Source: Terrisporobacter glycolicus ATCC 14880 = DSM 1288
Lineage (GTDB): Bacteria; Bacillota; Clostridia; Peptostreptococcales; Peptostreptococcaceae
Length of the DNA: 64,000 nt
Direction: 5' to 3'
NCBI RefSeq assembly: GCF_036812735.1
Contig: NZ_CP117523.1
Coordinates: forward strand, 2,914,001 to 2,978,000
Notes under the pieces: generated by a model
What the model was told of the DNA's origin: nothing
Seen by the model: only the letters and a program-made list of their open reading frames with translations
Databases searched by the model: none
Part shown: piece by piece, positions 35,404-44,082 of the stretch
Position numbering within the stretch: position 1 is the first letter of the stretch
Layout: every line of letters begins with the position of its first letter
Program-made: the position numbers and the translations under genes

Positions 35404-36603
35404 CTTTTCTAATAATGATTTTACTTTATCTAATATAACATTTGCAACTTCATCCTTTTTCATTTGAGGATACTTATTTATGTTGCCTTCTCTGTCAATT
35501 ATCTTTACTATATTTGTATCACTACCAAAGCCTGCACCTTCTTCTGTTAAGTCATTGGCAACAATAAAGTCTAAGTTTTTCTTGTTAACTTTACCTTTGG
35601 CATTTTCAATAAGGTCATTAGTTTCAGCAGCAAATCCAACTAAAATTTTATCTTTTTTAATTCTTCCTAACTCATAAGCAATATCCTTATTTCTATCTAA
35701 TTCTATAACTAAATCATCATTGCTTTTTTTTATTTTTTTATCACTATAAGTCTTAGGTTTATAGTCTGCAACAGCTGCACTTTTTATTATAACTTCACTT
35801 TCATCGAAATTATCTATGATTGCATTATACATATCCTGTGCAGATTGAATTCTTATTAGTTTTTTTATGTTAGATGGTACCTCTATATTTGTTGGTCCAC
35901 TAACTAAAGTTACATCTGCGCCTCTATTAGCAGCTATCTTTGCAATAGCATATCCCATTTTTCCTGTAGATCTATTAGTTATATATCTTACTGGGTCAAT
36001 ACTTTCTACTGTAGGTCCAGCAGTTATTAATATTTTTTTGCCTTGTAGATCTTTATCTTCATCGTTAAGTAGTTCTATTACTTCATTAACAATAACTTCT
36101 GGAGAAGCAAGTTTTCCTTCTCCTTCATCACCACAAGCAAGTCTACCGCTTTCTGGGTTAACAAAATTATAACCTAATTCTTTTAATGTATTAATATTTT
36201 TTTGAAGAATCGGATTTTTATACATATTAGTATTCATAGCAGGTGCTATGAGTACTTTTCCTGTAGTTGCCATCACTGTAGTTGTTAACATATCATCACA
36301 TATACCATTTACTACTTTTCCAATTACATTAGCTGTAGCTGGTGCAATTAAAAATACATCTGCTTTTTTTGCTAAAGATATATGTTCAACATCCCAAGTT
36401 TTTGGTTCTTCAAACATATCACTTACTACATAATTTTGACTTAATGATTGAAAGGTTAGAGGTGTAACAAATTCAGTTGCACCCTTGGTCATAATTACAT
36501 GAACGTTTGCATTTAGTTTTTTTAGTCTACTTACAATATCACATGCTTTATATGCTGCTATTCCACCACTAACACCAATTACTACAGTTTTATTCTTTAA
36601 CAT
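35401..36603 (-). CDS. coaBC: Bifunctional phosphopantothenoylcysteine decarboxylase / synthetase CoaBC
   Basis: CoaBC joins phosphopantothenate with cysteine and decarboxylates the product, giving phosphopantetheine for coenzyme A. The 400-residue fusion has an N-terminal flavoprotein part (GVSGGIAAYKACD, IAPATANVIGK, APAMNTNMYKNP) and a C-terminal synthetase part (ITAGPTVESIDPVRYITNRS and GFAAET). The ATG is just after rpoZ. coaD, for the next step, is at 16034. Confidence 0.96.
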   Translation of the reverse strand: MLKNKTVVIGVSGGIAAYKACDIVSRLKKLNANVHVIMTKGATEFVTPLTFQSLSQNYVVSDMFEEPKTWDVEHISLAKKADVFLIAPATANVIGKVVNGICDDMLTTTVMATTGKVLIAPAMNTNMYKNPILQKNINTLKELGYNFVNPESGRLACGDEGEGKLASPEVIVNEVIELLNDEDKDLQGKKILITAGPTVESIDPVRYITNRSTGKMGYAIAKIAANRGADVTLVSGPTNIEVPSNIKKLIRIQSAQDMYNAIIDNFDESEVIIKSAAVADYKPKTYSDKKIKKSNDDLVIELDRNKDIAYELGRIKKDKILVGFAAETNDLIENAKGKVNKKNLDFIVANDLTEEGAGFGSDTNIVKIIDREGNINKYPQMKKDEVANVILDKVKSLLEK

Positions 36604-36606
36604 AAC

Positions 36607-36867
36607 TTACTCCTCGATTAATTTACTTTGTTCTTCTGCATGTAATGCTTCTTGTATTTCTATTTCTTCCTCAGTTAATAATCTATAAGTTATTTTTCCT
36701 TCTGATATTTCTTCAGTAGCAAGCATTACTGGTTTCCCTTTGTTTATTTTACTATCAATGTATGGCTCATTCCCATCAACTATTTCTCTTGCCCTTTTTG
36801 CTACTGTTCCTACTAAATAATATCTGTTGTCTATCTTTGATAATACTTCATTTATAGATGGTTTCAT
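36607..36867 (-). CDS. rpoZ: DNA-directed RNA polymerase omega subunit
   Basis: The 86-residue protein starts MKPSINEVLSKIDNRYYLVG and carries VAKRAREIVDG, the omega signature that wraps the beta' subunit to help RNA polymerase assembly. It has a Glu-rich C-terminus. It follows gmk after one base and precedes coaBC by 3 bases, the standard gmk-rpoZ-coaBC operon. Confidence 0.95.
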   Translation of the reverse strand: MKPSINEVLSKIDNRYYLVGTVAKRAREIVDGNEPYIDSKINKGKPVMLATEEISEGKITYRLLTEEEIEIQEALHAEEQSKLIEE

Positions 36868-36868
36868 T

Positions 36869-37495
36869 TTATAATTCCTCCTTAAATTTTCTTATTATTT
36901 CATCTTCATATCTTGTAGCTTTATTTTTTTCAGCGCTTATAATGTTTTCAATTTCTATTGCAGCTTCAACTTCTCTATTAGTTTCGTTGAAAATAAAATA
37001 GTTATAATCTTTAATTTGTTTGATTTCCTCAAAAGCACAGCTTAATCTTTCTTGCATTTGCTCCTCAGTTTCTGTTCCTCTAGAAGATAATCTACTTTGT
37101 AGTTCGCTAAGAGTTGGCGGTAAAACAAATATTAAAATTGCCTCTGGATAAATTTGCTTTACTTGTCTTGCTCCTTGCATTTCTATTTCAAGGACAACAT
37201 CTTGTCCTTTTTCTAAGCACTCCATAACTGGTCCTTTTGGTGTTCCATAGAAGTTACTATAAGTATTTGCATATTCTAAAAACTCATTTTTACTTATCAT
37301 ATCATTGAACTTTTCATGTGTTAAGAAGAAGTAGTTTACACCTTCAACTTCACCAGTTCTTGCCTGTCTAGTTGTTGCTGATACAGAAAGTTTTAAATCT
37401 TTATTTTTATTCATTAATACTTTACAAATTGTGCCTTTGCCTGCACCAGATGGCCCCGATACAACTAATAAAAGACCTTTCTTGTTTATAACCAT
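36869..37495 (-). CDS. gmk: Guanylate kinase
   Basis: Gmk phosphorylates GMP to GDP. The 208-residue protein has the P-loop VSGPSGAGKGTICKV (about residues 12-26), TTRQARTGEVEGVNYFF for GMP binding, and the ILIFVLPPTLSELQSRL lid. The ATG is preceded by AAAGGATG. It lies directly before rpoZ and after yicC. Unlike in Bacillus, no remA lies between yicC and gmk. Confidence 0.96.
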   Translation of the reverse strand: MVINKKGLLLVVSGPSGAGKGTICKVLMNKNKDLKLSVSATTRQARTGEVEGVNYFFLTHEKFNDMISKNEFLEYANTYSNFYGTPKGPVMECLEKGQDVVLEIEMQGARQVKQIYPEAILIFVLPPTLSELQSRLSSRGTETEEQMQERLSCAFEEIKQIKDYNYFIFNETNREVEAAIEIENIISAEKNKATRYEDEIIRKFKEEL

Positions 37496-37562
37496 TAATA
37501 TTTCATCCTTTCAACTTATCTATTAGTATTCTACATTTTTATAGCATTTATCACATTTAATG

Positions 37563-38444
37563 CTACTCAATGTTTTGTATCTGTTCTCTAATTTTTTCCA
37601 ATTCACTTTTAACTTCTACTACTAAATTAGTTATATTTATATTAGATGATTTTGATCCTGTTGTATTAACTTCTCTATTCATTTCTTGAATTAAAAAGTC
37701 AATTTTTCTACCTATAGAATCATTTTTAACTACAGTATTTTTAAGTTGTTCAATATGACTTCTAAATCTAACAATTTCTTCTGTTATAGAGCTTTTATCT
37801 GCGAATATTGCAACTTCTTGAGCCAATCTATTTTCATCTATTATACTTGGATTTTCTAATATTTCACCAATTCTGGCATTTAACTTTTCTTTATATTCAT
37901 CTACAATAGTATCTGAATATTTCTCTATTTGATCTACTAAATCACTTAATGCATCACATCTTTTTAACGTATCTTCTGCAAGTTTTTTACCTTCTTCTTG
38001 TCTCATTTGTCCAAGTTTTTCTAAGGTAATATCAAGTGCTTCTTTTAACATGCTCCAATATAAATCTTCATCTTCTTCTTTTTCCTCACATTTTATAATA
38101 TCAGGAAACTTTGCCACGCTCATAACACTTATATCATCTTGTAAATCAAATTTTTCTTTTATTTCTTTTAAAATATTTACGTATTGAGTAGCCAATTTAT
38201 TATCGAACTTTAAGTTTACATCCTCAGAACCGATTAAGTCAAGCTTTATATATAAATCTACTCTTCCTCTTTTAACAAAATTTTTTACGTAGTTTCTTAT
38301 TTTATCTTCTAAAAAAGATATTTTTCTAGGTAGGCGGACATTTATATCACAATATTTGTGATTTATAGTTTTACACTCTACCAAAAAATGATAATTATCA
38401 TTTTTAAATTCTCCCCTACCAAAACCTGTCATACTTATAGCCAT
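37563..38444 (-). CDS. YicC family endoribonuclease
   Basis: The 293-residue protein has the YicC N-terminal segment MAISMTGFGRGEFKND, CKTINHKYCDINVRLPRK, and the C-terminal DUF1732 domain with EVAIFADKSSITEEIVRFRS, IDFLIQEMNREVNTTGSKS. YicC proteins are RNases, linked to sRNA decay in E. coli. It starts 4 bases after dapF and precedes gmk. The family call is strong; the RNA target here is unknown. Confidence 0.9.
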   Translation of the reverse strand: MAISMTGFGRGEFKNDNYHFLVECKTINHKYCDINVRLPRKISFLEDKIRNYVKNFVKRGRVDLYIKLDLIGSEDVNLKFDNKLATQYVNILKEIKEKFDLQDDISVMSVAKFPDIIKCEEKEEDEDLYWSMLKEALDITLEKLGQMRQEEGKKLAEDTLKRCDALSDLVDQIEKYSDTIVDEYKEKLNARIGEILENPSIIDENRLAQEVAIFADKSSITEEIVRFRSHIEQLKNTVVKNDSIGRKIDFLIQEMNREVNTTGSKSSNINITNLVVEVKSELEKIREQIQNIE

Positions 38445-38447
38445 ATT

Positions 38448-39281
38448 TTATACCTCCAAAATTCCTTCGCATATTTTTTCTGCTCTTCCACTCATATAAG
38501 CTTTTTCATCAACTAGATCTATTTTTATACTACCACCTTCAGAAATAACATTTACGTTTTTACATACTTTATTTAAATAATTACTTATAATAACTGACGC
38601 TGTCATTCCCGTACCGCAACCTAATGTATATCCGCAACCTCTTTCCCATGTTCTAACTAATATGTTTGATTCATTTATAACTTTCACAAAATTCACATTA
38701 GTCTTTTCCAGAAAAATTTCATGTTTTTCTATTAATGGCCCATATTTATGTATATCTCCCATATTTATATCGTCTACAAAAACAATAGTATGAGGAACTC
38801 CCATCAACATAGAACTAATAGTAAATTTTTTATCTAATATTTGAATATTTTCATTTATAAAAACTTCTTTTTGAGTATCAACAGGTATATCATCAGGTTT
38901 AAAGCTTCCGATACCCATATTAACTGTAATTGTATCTATCTTATTGTCTTTAATGTTAATCTTTATCTTCTTTATTCCATCTAATGTATAAACATTAAAT
39001 TCTTCTTTTTTAATTATATTATTGTCATAAACAAATTTAACAAAACATCTAAGCCCATTTCCACACATAGATGCACGACTTCCATCAGAATTATAGTATA
39101 CCATTTCTATATCTGCCACATTACTATTTTTTACAACTAGTAAACCATCAGCTCCAACTGAAAATTTTCTATGGCAAATTTTCTTTGCTAATTTACCGTA
39201 GTTACCACTTTCTATACTGTCATTTCTGCCATCAATTGCTATGAAGTCATTACCTATACCTTGTAATTTCCAAAACTTCAT
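38448..39281 (-). CDS. dapF: Diaminopimelate epimerase
   Basis: DapF converts LL- to meso-diaminopimelate for lysine and peptidoglycan. The 277-residue protein has GNDFIAIDGR near the start, SMCGNGLRCF with the first catalytic cysteine (about residue 74), TWERGCGYTLGCGTGMTAS with the second (about residue 223), and VNMGIGSF. Both catalytic cysteines are present. It is the first gene of the dapF-yicC-gmk-rpoZ-coaBC run. Confidence 0.95.
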   Translation of the reverse strand: MKFWKLQGIGNDFIAIDGRNDSIESGNYGKLAKKICHRKFSVGADGLLVVKNSNVADIEMVYYNSDGSRASMCGNGLRCFVKFVYDNNIIKKEEFNVYTLDGIKKIKINIKDNKIDTITVNMGIGSFKPDDIPVDTQKEVFINENIQILDKKFTISSMLMGVPHTIVFVDDINMGDIHKYGPLIEKHEIFLEKTNVNFVKVINESNILVRTWERGCGYTLGCGTGMTASVIISNYLNKVCKNVNVISEGGSIKIDLVDEKAYMSGRAEKICEGILEV

Positions 39282-39385
39282 TTATATCTCCCCTTTTATA
39301 CAAACAGTTCTAACTTCATATTATACAATATTTTTTTAAAAAAATAAATATGAATACGTCCCTTACCTTCATTATATAATAATTC

Positions 39386-39652
39386 TTATAAATTGTTTTT
39401 ATCATAATTTTTCTTAAATTCTTTCAAGTCATTCTTAATACTTTCATCTAAGTCATGCCATCTAATATTTCTTATAGCACCGTCCAAGGCGCATAGTCGA
39501 TTTAAACAAGTGCTTTCGTCTATACTTTTAATTTTTATCCAAGCTTTTTTACTTCCTATTTCCCTTAGATTTTCAATGCTATTTATTCCAACTTCATTTA
39601 ACTGCTTTTCTAATACTTTTCCTATATTAAGTAGTTTACTTAACTCTCCCAT
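39386..39652 (-). CDS. TfoX C-terminal domain-like small protein
   Basis: The 88-residue protein matches the TfoX/Sxy C-terminal helix-hairpin-helix domain: LLNIGKVLEKQLNEVGINS, ENLREIGSKKAW, and CLNRLCALDGAIRNIRWHDL. The N-terminal TfoX domain found in competence regulators is absent, so it is a stand-alone C-terminal domain, a common form in Firmicutes with no assigned role. The ATG follows GGAGGTGATAAA. It is divergent from rqcH. Confidence 0.75.
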   Translation of the reverse strand: MGELSKLLNIGKVLEKQLNEVGINSIENLREIGSKKAWIKIKSIDESTCLNRLCALDGAIRNIRWHDLDESIKNDLKEFKKNYDKNNL

Positions 39653-39792
39653 TTTATCACCTCCAACATTTCTTCTTAGTTATAATTTTATTGCATTTTC
39701 ATATTTATGCAAAACTTTATGTTCCCACTATTCACATCTTGGTTATAATATGTAATAATAAGTTTATTACTTATGTTTGAAAGGAGAGTATT

Positions 39793-41556
39793 ATGGCATT
39801 AGATGGTTTAGTTATTCATAGCTTGGCTTATGAGCTTAGTACAAAGCTTGTAGGCGGTAAAATTGATAAAGTTCATCAACCAGAAAATGATGAATTAATC
39901 TTATATATAAGAAACAATAAAGAAAACTTTAAATTAATATTAAGTTCTAGTGCATCAAACCCTAGAGTTTATATAGCCAATGATTATAAAAAAGAAAATC
40001 CAATAAAGGCACCAATGTTTTGTATGTTACTTAGAAAATACATACAAGGCGGTATAGTTACAGCAATCTCTCAAGTTGATTTTGAAAGAATAATAAAAAT
40101 CAGCATTGAATCTTTCGATGAATTAAAGGAAAAAACAACAAAAGATATTTATATTGAAATAATGGGAAGACATAGTAATATAATTTTAACTCAAAACAAC
40201 AAAATAATAGATTCTATAAAAAGAATTCCCCCTAGTATAAGTAGAGTTCGCCAGTTACTTCCTAATATAACTTATGAACTTCCACCAGCACAAAATAAAA
40301 TTAACCCTGTAAAGGGAGCATCTATAAAAAGCTTTATCAATAATTTAAGAGAATTCGATGGACCTATATACAAATGTATCTACAATAAATTTTTAGGAAT
40401 AAGTCCATCTGTAGCTAAAGAAATTTGTTACAGAGCTAATTTAAATCCTAATGAAAAAGCAGAGGATAAAACTCGTGATGAATTATCTGTTTTATATAAA
40501 GTTTTTTCTGATTTATTTACTAAAATAAAAAACGACAACTATGACCCTTGCATTGCTATAGATGAAAGTATAGATAAAGTAATTGATTTTAGTTGTATAG
40601 ATCTTACCTTCTTAACAGGAAACAAATTCATAAAAAATGATTCTATATCCCAAATTATTGAGGATTACTACAAAACTAAAGATTTTAAGGATAGAGTTCA
40701 TCAAAAGACTTCTGATTTGAGGAAAAGTATTTCTATTAAATTAGATAGACTTTATCATAAACAAAAGAAAATAGAAAAAGAATTAAGAGATGCAGATAAT
40801 GCTGATGAATTTAAAGTAAAAGGAGAGTTACTTACTTCATATATATACATGATAGAAAAAGGTATGGAAAGTGTAGAAGTAGCAAACTTCTATGATGAAA
40901 ACTATTCAAATATAACAATACCTTTAAATAGAAATTTAACTCCTTCTGAAAATGCTCAAAAATATTTTAAAAAATATAGCAAATTAAAAACGGCAAAAAT
41001 AGAATTAACTTCTCAAATCACTATTTGTAATGAGGAAATTGAGTATTTAGAAAACATAATGCTTGGAATTGAAAACTGCGAAAATCTAGATGAATTAGCA
41101 GATATTAAAGATGAATTAATTAAATTAGGATATGCTAAAGCTCCTTATAGATATAAGGCAAAAAAAGATATAAATCTTACAACAAAGCCTAATCAGTTTA
41201 CATCTTCTGATGGATTTACAATTTTAGTTGGAAAAAATAATAAACAAAATGATTATTTAACATTAAGAATTGCTGATCCAGAAGATATTTGGATGCATAC
41301 TAAAAATATACCTGGATCTCATGTTATTGTTAAATGTGCAGGAAAAAAAATCTCTGATGAAACATTATATGAAGCTGCCATGCTTGCTGCTTTCTATAGT
41401 AAAGGCAGAATGTCTTCTCAAGTTCCTGTGGATTACACTATGAAAAAACATGTAAAAAAGCCTAGTGGATCAAAACCTGGCATGGTTATTTATGAAACTA
41501 ATAGCACGATTTATGTTACTCCAACAGAAGAAATAGTGGTAAAATTAAAAAAATAA
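39793..41556 (+). CDS. rqcH: Rqc2-type ribosome quality control protein RqcH
   Basis: RqcH recruits tRNA-Ala to stalled 50S subunits and adds C-terminal alanine tails to incomplete proteins. The 587-residue protein has the NFACT-N domain (MALDGLVIHSLAYELSTKL at the start and MLLRKYIQGG), a central HhH region (FLGISPSVAKEICYRA), a long coiled coil (about 290-430), and the NFACT-R domain with DPEDIWMHTKNIPGSHVIVK. The ATG follows AAAGGAGAG. It was once called a fibronectin-binding protein. It is alone on the plus strand with its own terminator. Confidence 0.94.
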   Translation: MALDGLVIHSLAYELSTKLVGGKIDKVHQPENDELILYIRNNKENFKLILSSSASNPRVYIANDYKKENPIKAPMFCMLLRKYIQGGIVTAISQVDFERIIKISIESFDELKEKTTKDIYIEIMGRHSNIILTQNNKIIDSIKRIPPSISRVRQLLPNITYELPPAQNKINPVKGASIKSFINNLREFDGPIYKCIYNKFLGISPSVAKEICYRANLNPNEKAEDKTRDELSVLYKVFSDLFTKIKNDNYDPCIAIDESIDKVIDFSCIDLTFLTGNKFIKNDSISQIIEDYYKTKDFKDRVHQKTSDLRKSISIKLDRLYHKQKKIEKELRDADNADEFKVKGELLTSYIYMIEKGMESVEVANFYDENYSNITIPLNRNLTPSENAQKYFKKYSKLKTAKIELTSQITICNEEIEYLENIMLGIENCENLDELADIKDELIKLGYAKAPYRYKAKKDINLTTKPNQFTSSDGFTILVGKNNKQNDYLTLRIADPEDIWMHTKNIPGSHVIVKCAGKKISDETLYEAAMLAAFYSKGRMSSQVPVDYTMKKHVKKPSGSKPGMVIYETNSTIYVTPTEEIVVKLKK

Positions 41557-41560
41557 TACT

Positions 41561-41598
41561 AAAAAGGCAATAAGTTTTCAGGCTTATTGCCTTTTTAT
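41561..41598 (+). terminator. Strong terminator after rqcH
   Basis: A 14-bp perfect stem AAAAAGGCAATAAG/CTTATTGCCTTTTT with an 8-base loop and an ending T-run. Confidence 0.9.
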
Positions 41599-41754
41599 AT
41601 ATTTATACAAATTCTATTTGTATAAAATTAATGGTAGAGTTACTTTACCGTGGTTATAAAATAATTATGATTGAAAAAAATAATGACACAAATATAATCA
41701 ACTAACACTCTAAAACATTTTCCTCTTATTTTCGTTATATTATTTACAATCTTA

Positions 41755-41782
41755 CTGACTTACTATATATTTTAATTATAAT
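41755..41782 (+). promoter_or_regulatory. Possible promoter for the GH25 gene
   Basis: A CTGACT at 41755 and TATAAT at 41777 with a 16-base spacer lie about 100 bases ahead of the GH25 gene. The -35 has only four matches to TTGACA, so this is tentative. Nothing else stands out in the 281-base gap. Confidence 0.35.
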
Positions 41783-41879
41783 AGTATATTTTGTCTAAAT
41801 TTATCTAATTTACAGTAATTTTTATTATAAGTTAATATATTAAAATTTCAAAATAAAATTTTTGTATAGGGGGGAATCT

Positions 41880-44045
41880 ATGAAAAAAATAACAAGATCA
41901 TTTCTTGCTATATCACTTACAATCGCCATGATTTTTCAAAATATATTGTTCATAAGTAATGGTAAGGAAATAAATACAGTGGAAACAAGTAAGGATATTT
42001 GTATTAGTAGTAATTCTTTAGAAAGCCAATCTTCTACTGCACAACCTGATCCAAAAACTATCCCACATCGCAACATGGGAGAAACATATTCACTTCAAAA
42101 TCAAGTACCAAATTTAGAAACTAAAACTTTGAATAAGAATAATTCTATAGGATTGGGAACAGTGACTAAAACCACACTAAATGTAAGAAGTGGCCCATCA
42201 TCATCTTATAGCATTGTAGGTACATTAGATAATAGTACTAACGTAGACATACTTGGTAGGGATAATAATTGGTATAAAATATCAACTGACAATATAACGG
42301 GATATGTATCAGCATCTTACATTAAGTTAAGTCCTCTAGAGAAAGGAATTGATGTAAGTAAATGGAATGGAACTATAGACTGGAAGAAAGTAAAAGCCGA
42401 TGGAATAGATTATGTAATAATACGAGGGGGATTTGGAAATGAAACTGTAGATCCACAATTTCATTCTTATATGAAAGGTGCCTGTGATGCTGGATTAAAA
42501 ATTGGTGTTTATTGGTTTAGTTATGCTACTTCTGTAAATAAAGCTAGGGAAGAAGCTACAAAGTGTTTAGAAACCATTGCTCCTTATCGAAATAAAATAA
42601 CTTACCCTGTATTTTATGATTATGAATATGCTAGCGTAGATTATGCTAAAAAACGCGGAATAAAAATTACAAAGAGTTTATCATCTAAAATGGCAGATAC
42701 TTTTTTAACTACAATAAAAAAAGCAGGATATTTAAATGGTATATATACTAATAAAGACTTTGGAGACAAATATTTTTATGAAGATATGTTATTTGCCAAT
42801 AATTTATGGATTGCGCAATACTCATCTGCTTGTACATATAATAAACCATATATAATGTGGCAATATACAGAAAAAGGTAAAATTAATGGTATTGGTTCAT
42901 CCAGTAAGCCAGCTTACTTTGACATGAACTATACTTATTTAAAACCAACGAATAACCAAATACCAAGTAATAAAATTGACTTGTCTTCATCTACAATAAA
43001 TGAAATAAGCTCAAAAACATATACTGGAAGTGCTATAAAACCTAGTATCACGGTTACTTCCAACAATAAATCACTAAAAGTAAATGAAGATTATACTCTT
43101 ACTTATTCTGATAATAAAGATATTGGAACTGCAAAAATTTTAATAAAAGGAATGGGCAATTACACAGGAGAAAAAAACTTAACATTTAAAATAATACCAA
43201 AAAAAATTTCTAACCTTTCTTTATCAACAAAAACTACGAATTCTCTTGCTTTGTCATGGTTTAAATTCGATAATATAACTGGATATAAGGTCTATAAATA
43301 CGATTCAAAATCTAACGCTTATAAACTTCTAAAAACAATAGACAATTATTCAACTACTTCTTATACTGATACGAAACTATCTGATGCAACGGTTTATAAG
43401 TATAAAATAAGAGGGTACAAGGTAGTAGGAAATGAAACTTATTATGGGCCTTATTCAGATGAATTTACAGAATCTACTAAAGTAAATACCGCAACTAATC
43501 TTAATTTAAAAACTAGAAATGCTAATTCTTTAACATTATTTTGGAACAAATTAAGCAAAGTAGATGGATACAGAATTTATAGACTTGATACAAAAACAGA
43601 CACTTACAAACTAGTAAATACAATTTACGGTAATTCTATAATATCTTATACAGATACTAATAGAGCATCAGCAACAAACTATTATTATAAAGTCAAAGCT
43701 TTTAAATCTATCAATGGTGTAAAACATTATGGCAACTATTCGCCAAGATTAAAAGCTACAACAAGACCATCTCAACCAAACTTATCTTTACGTTCAACTA
43801 CTTCAAAATCTATAAAGTCAAGTTGGACAAAAATAAGTAAAGGAACTACAGCCTATGAAGTGCGTATGTCAACTTCTAAAAATGGAACTTTTAAAACCAT
43901 TGGTACCACTAAAAATACAAGCTTTACGAAAAATAATTTAAAAAAAGGAAAAGCATACTATTTTAAAATTAGGGCTTATAAAGTCGTTGATGGCAAAAAA
44001 ATATATAGTTTATATAGTAGTGTAAAAAGCACAAAGTGTAAATAA
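41880..44045 (+). CDS. Secreted SH3b-GH25-FN3 muramidase-like cell wall hydrolase
   Basis: The 721-residue protein begins with a signal peptide (residues about 1-26). It continues with a low-complexity linker, a bacterial SH3 domain (about 91-150, with TTLNVRSGPSSSYSIVGTL), and a GH25 muramidase domain (about 155-357). The latter has GIDVSKWNG (Asp158) and the acidic pair DYEY (Asp247, Glu249). A YTG-type Ig-like repeat (about 366-445) and three fibronectin type III-like modules with a basic end follow. GH25 cleaves N-acetylmuramic acid bonds. The ATG follows TAGGGGGG. Like many such proteins it could act in wall remodelling or on rival cells; there is no sortase motif at the end. Confidence 0.88.
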   Translation: MKKITRSFLAISLTIAMIFQNILFISNGKEINTVETSKDICISSNSLESQSSTAQPDPKTIPHRNMGETYSLQNQVPNLETKTLNKNNSIGLGTVTKTTLNVRSGPSSSYSIVGTLDNSTNVDILGRDNNWYKISTDNITGYVSASYIKLSPLEKGIDVSKWNGTIDWKKVKADGIDYVIIRGGFGNETVDPQFHSYMKGACDAGLKIGVYWFSYATSVNKAREEATKCLETIAPYRNKITYPVFYDYEYASVDYAKKRGIKITKSLSSKMADTFLTTIKKAGYLNGIYTNKDFGDKYFYEDMLFANNLWIAQYSSACTYNKPYIMWQYTEKGKINGIGSSSKPAYFDMNYTYLKPTNNQIPSNKIDLSSSTINEISSKTYTGSAIKPSITVTSNNKSLKVNEDYTLTYSDNKDIGTAKILIKGMGNYTGEKNLTFKIIPKKISNLSLSTKTTNSLALSWFKFDNITGYKVYKYDSKSNAYKLLKTIDNYSTTSYTDTKLSDATVYKYKIRGYKVVGNETYYGPYSDEFTESTKVNTATNLNLKTRNANSLTLFWNKLSKVDGYRIYRLDTKTDTYKLVNTIYGNSIISYTDTNRASATNYYYKVKAFKSINGVKHYGNYSPRLKATTRPSQPNLSLRSTTSKSIKSSWTKISKGTTAYEVRMSTSKNGTFKTIGTTKNTSFTKNNLKKGKAYYFKIRAYKVVDGKKIYSLYSSVKSTKCK

Positions 44046-44046
44046 T

Positions 44047-44078
44047 TAAAAGGGCTTACTCTCTAAGCCCTTTATTGT
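44047..44078. terminator. Terminator between the GH25 gene and the OLD-like gene
   Basis: AAAGGGCTTA/TAAGCCCTTT 10-bp stem with a 5-base loop in the gap between two convergent genes. Confidence 0.75.
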
Positions 44079-44082
44079 TAGA

